Origin: Hyphomicrobiales bacterium
GTDB lineage: Bacteria > Pseudomonadota > Alphaproteobacteria > Rhizobiales > Aestuariivirgaceae
Assembly (NCBI GenBank): GCA_025362535.1
Contig: JANYGE010000067.1
Location: 1 to 9,076, forward strand
DNA: 9,076 nt
Direction of reading: 5' to 3'
The notes below the pieces were generated by a model. The model was given only the letters and a program-made list of their open reading frames with translations, did not search any database and was not told the origin of the DNA. Of this stretch, positions 7,996-9,076 are shown piece by piece. The position numbers and the translations under genes were made by a program. Every line of letters starts with the position of its first letter. The first letter of the stretch is position 1.

Positions 7996-8090
7996 GCCAT
8001 CCCGTTATTAATTTGCTGACTCAACTGCGCTGGCGATAGCATGTTTTGCAGCAACGCCAAATCTTTAAAGAGGTGGTGCATAGAATTGGA
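7996..8090. promoter_or_regulatory. Divergent intergenic region between mrcA and the glycosyltransferase-like gene
   Basis: These 95 bp must carry the start signals for mrcA (leftward) and for the 8091 gene (rightward), unless either is expressed from elsewhere. I found no convincing −35/−10 pair for either direction and no clear operator palindrome. An AAAGAGG tract at about 8067–8073 is the best Shine–Dalgarno-like element for the rightward gene, but it is about 17 bp from the ATG. The role is inferred from position only. Confidence 0.3.
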
Positions 8091-9065
8091 ATGTGGCAAA
8101 CGCACGGCATGGCAAATCAAACACCGCATCGCTATTTGCTTTGCCGCCCCGAAGGCGGCCTCAATGACATTCTTTCAGAAATCGGCAAATGTATTGCTTA
8201 TGGCCAGAAATTTGGCCGCCAGGTGATTGTGGAAACCAACTCACATGCGCATCAGCATTTCAAGGATGTCTTTGGCCATTACTTCAATTCACAAGATGAA
8301 AATTTACGTCTGGATTCAGGGCCTATGGCCAAGGATTTTGATGCGATGGTGGTGCAACCCAGTTTTTTAGCTGGTCAAGTCAATCACTACAAAAGGAATG
8401 TTCTGGCAAAACAAGGCCATGTAGGCCCTCTGAGTTTTGATTTTTCCAAAGACTACAGTGAAGAGTTGCTTGTCCATCATGCCAGTGGTCAACAAAAGCG
8501 CCGCAATGCTTTGATTGCGCTTTCTCATCTGAGTTTGAAGCAAAGCCTCGCCGATGAACTTGCAATTAGGTTGGGTGTGCTTGGTCTCCACTATCATGCC
8601 TTCCATATTCGCCACACTGACTACAAGACCGATTTCAAAAACAAAGTCTTGGCATTGGCTCCGCAAATCCAAGGTCGCGTATTCTTGGCCACAGATAACA
8701 AGTCCGTTGTTGAATATTTCGAAACTGTGTTTGGAAAAAATCGCCTGATCACGTTTAGTCGCTTGCCTGACCAAGCTGGCGTTGCGCTCCACCATGGTGA
8801 TTTCGGAGATGAAACTGAGCAGCGGAATAGCGACGCCATTCTGGATTTAATCACCCTGTGTTTGGCCGATTTTTATCATTTCTTTCCACGCGAACATGAT
8901 CGTCGTGTAATTTTCTTGCCCTATTCTGGCTTTTCGAGTCTTGCCGCGCGGTTGCGTCTTACGCCACAGATCATGCAGAGCCTATTACCGCAAGAATTAC
9001 ATGGACGCATCAAAGTGCCGGGGCTTTTGGATAAGCTGCGCAATATACGCTGGCTTTATTTTTGA
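8091..9065 (+). CDS. Putative glycosyltransferase, fucosyltransferase-like superfamily
   Basis: A 324-aa protein of unproven function, with no signal peptide or membrane segment, so probably cytoplasmic. Several features resemble the fucosyltransferase-like GT-B fold (NodZ/FUT8 and GT11-type enzymes). Near the N-terminus, 'YLLCRPEGGLNDILSEIGKCI' (15–35) looks like the first beta-strand plus glycine-rich turn. 'FHIRHTDY' (171–178) resembles the H-x-R-x-x-D motif whose Arg contacts GDP-fucose phosphates. 'VFLATDNKSVVEYF' (197–210) resembles the next conserved strand, and 'SDAILDLITLCLADF' with 'GFSSLAARL' (about 247–288) resembles the C-terminal motif. Donor and acceptor are unknown; a GDP-sugar donor is a guess from the motif. 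ATG 8091 and ATG 8109 (318 aa) are both plausible starts, and neither has a good ribosome site; a TTG at 8046 keeps the frame open but adds no family-like sequence. It is transcribed divergently from mrcA. Only 11 bp follow the stop. Confidence 0.68.
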   Translation: MWQTHGMANQTPHRYLLCRPEGGLNDILSEIGKCIAYGQKFGRQVIVETNSHAHQHFKDVFGHYFNSQDENLRLDSGPMAKDFDAMVVQPSFLAGQVNHYKRNVLAKQGHVGPLSFDFSKDYSEELLVHHASGQQKRRNALIALSHLSLKQSLADELAIRLGVLGLHYHAFHIRHTDYKTDFKNKVLALAPQIQGRVFLATDNKSVVEYFETVFGKNRLITFSRLPDQAGVALHHGDFGDETEQRNSDAILDLITLCLADFYHFFPREHDRRVIFLPYSGFSSLAARLRLTPQIMQSLLPQELHGRIKVPGLLDKLRNIRWLYF

Positions 9066-9076
9066 ACGCTGGCCAC

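Noticed and set aside
8013..8040. TTGCTG–16 bp–GATAGC as a promoter for the 8091 gene
   Set aside because: Each box matches only about three of six consensus bases, which is no better than chance.
8143..8159. GC-rich hairpin GCCGCC–5 nt–GGCGGC
   Set aside because: It lies early in the glycosyltransferase-like gene, encodes its CRPEGG motif and has no following T-run, so it is not a terminator. A weak effect on translation cannot be excluded.
8367..8795. 142-codon open frame on the minus strand
   Set aside because: It is antisense to the glycosyltransferase-like gene and has no recognisable domain. The plus-strand frame spans the whole region and carries family motifs.

Overview
The window looks like a chromosomal housekeeping region of an alphaproteobacterium, most likely of the Hyphomicrobiales (Rhizobiales). 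This rests on the mrcA–prfB gene order, on an RF2 with an 'ISPYDSNARRHTSF' stretch that I associate with alphaproteobacteria, and on a bactofilin starting MFFK. Base composition looks fairly even throughout. I saw no insertion sequence, prophage, CRISPR array, tRNA or rRNA.

Layout, left to right: (i) 1–201 (+), the 3' end of tyrS, tyrosyl-tRNA synthetase, truncated by the window edge. (ii) 205–3669 (−), a 1154-aa membrane-anchored envelope protein of the AsmA/YhdP type, convergent with tyrS with 3 bp between the stop codons. (iii) A 187-bp divergent intergenic region, then a bactofilin at 3857–4336 (+). (iv) prfB at 4333–5461 (−), encoding peptide chain release factor 2. Its stop codon overlaps that of the bactofilin tail to tail. 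It needs a programmed +1 frameshift at an in-frame TGA after codon 23. (v) mrcA/ponA at 5500–7995 (−), a bifunctional class A penicillin-binding protein 1A, 38 bp upstream of prfB and probably in one operon with it. (vi) 8091–9065 (+), a divergently transcribed unknown protein with features of the fucosyltransferase-like (GT-B) superfamily.

How the genes fit together: three products concern the cell envelope. PBP1A makes and cross-links peptidoglycan, the bactofilin is a membrane-associated scaffold often tied to cell-wall synthesis, and the YhdP-like protein probably takes part in lipid transport to, or homeostasis of, the outer membrane. The last gene may modify a glycan. tyrS and prfB are translation genes. 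The items most worth a second look are the intact RF2 frameshift site, which a plain ORF caller would misannotate from a false TTG start, and the unidentified glycosyltransferase-like gene. That gene sits where an N-acetylmuramoyl-alanine amidase gene is often found next to ponA. I found no strong evidence of a wholly new system.
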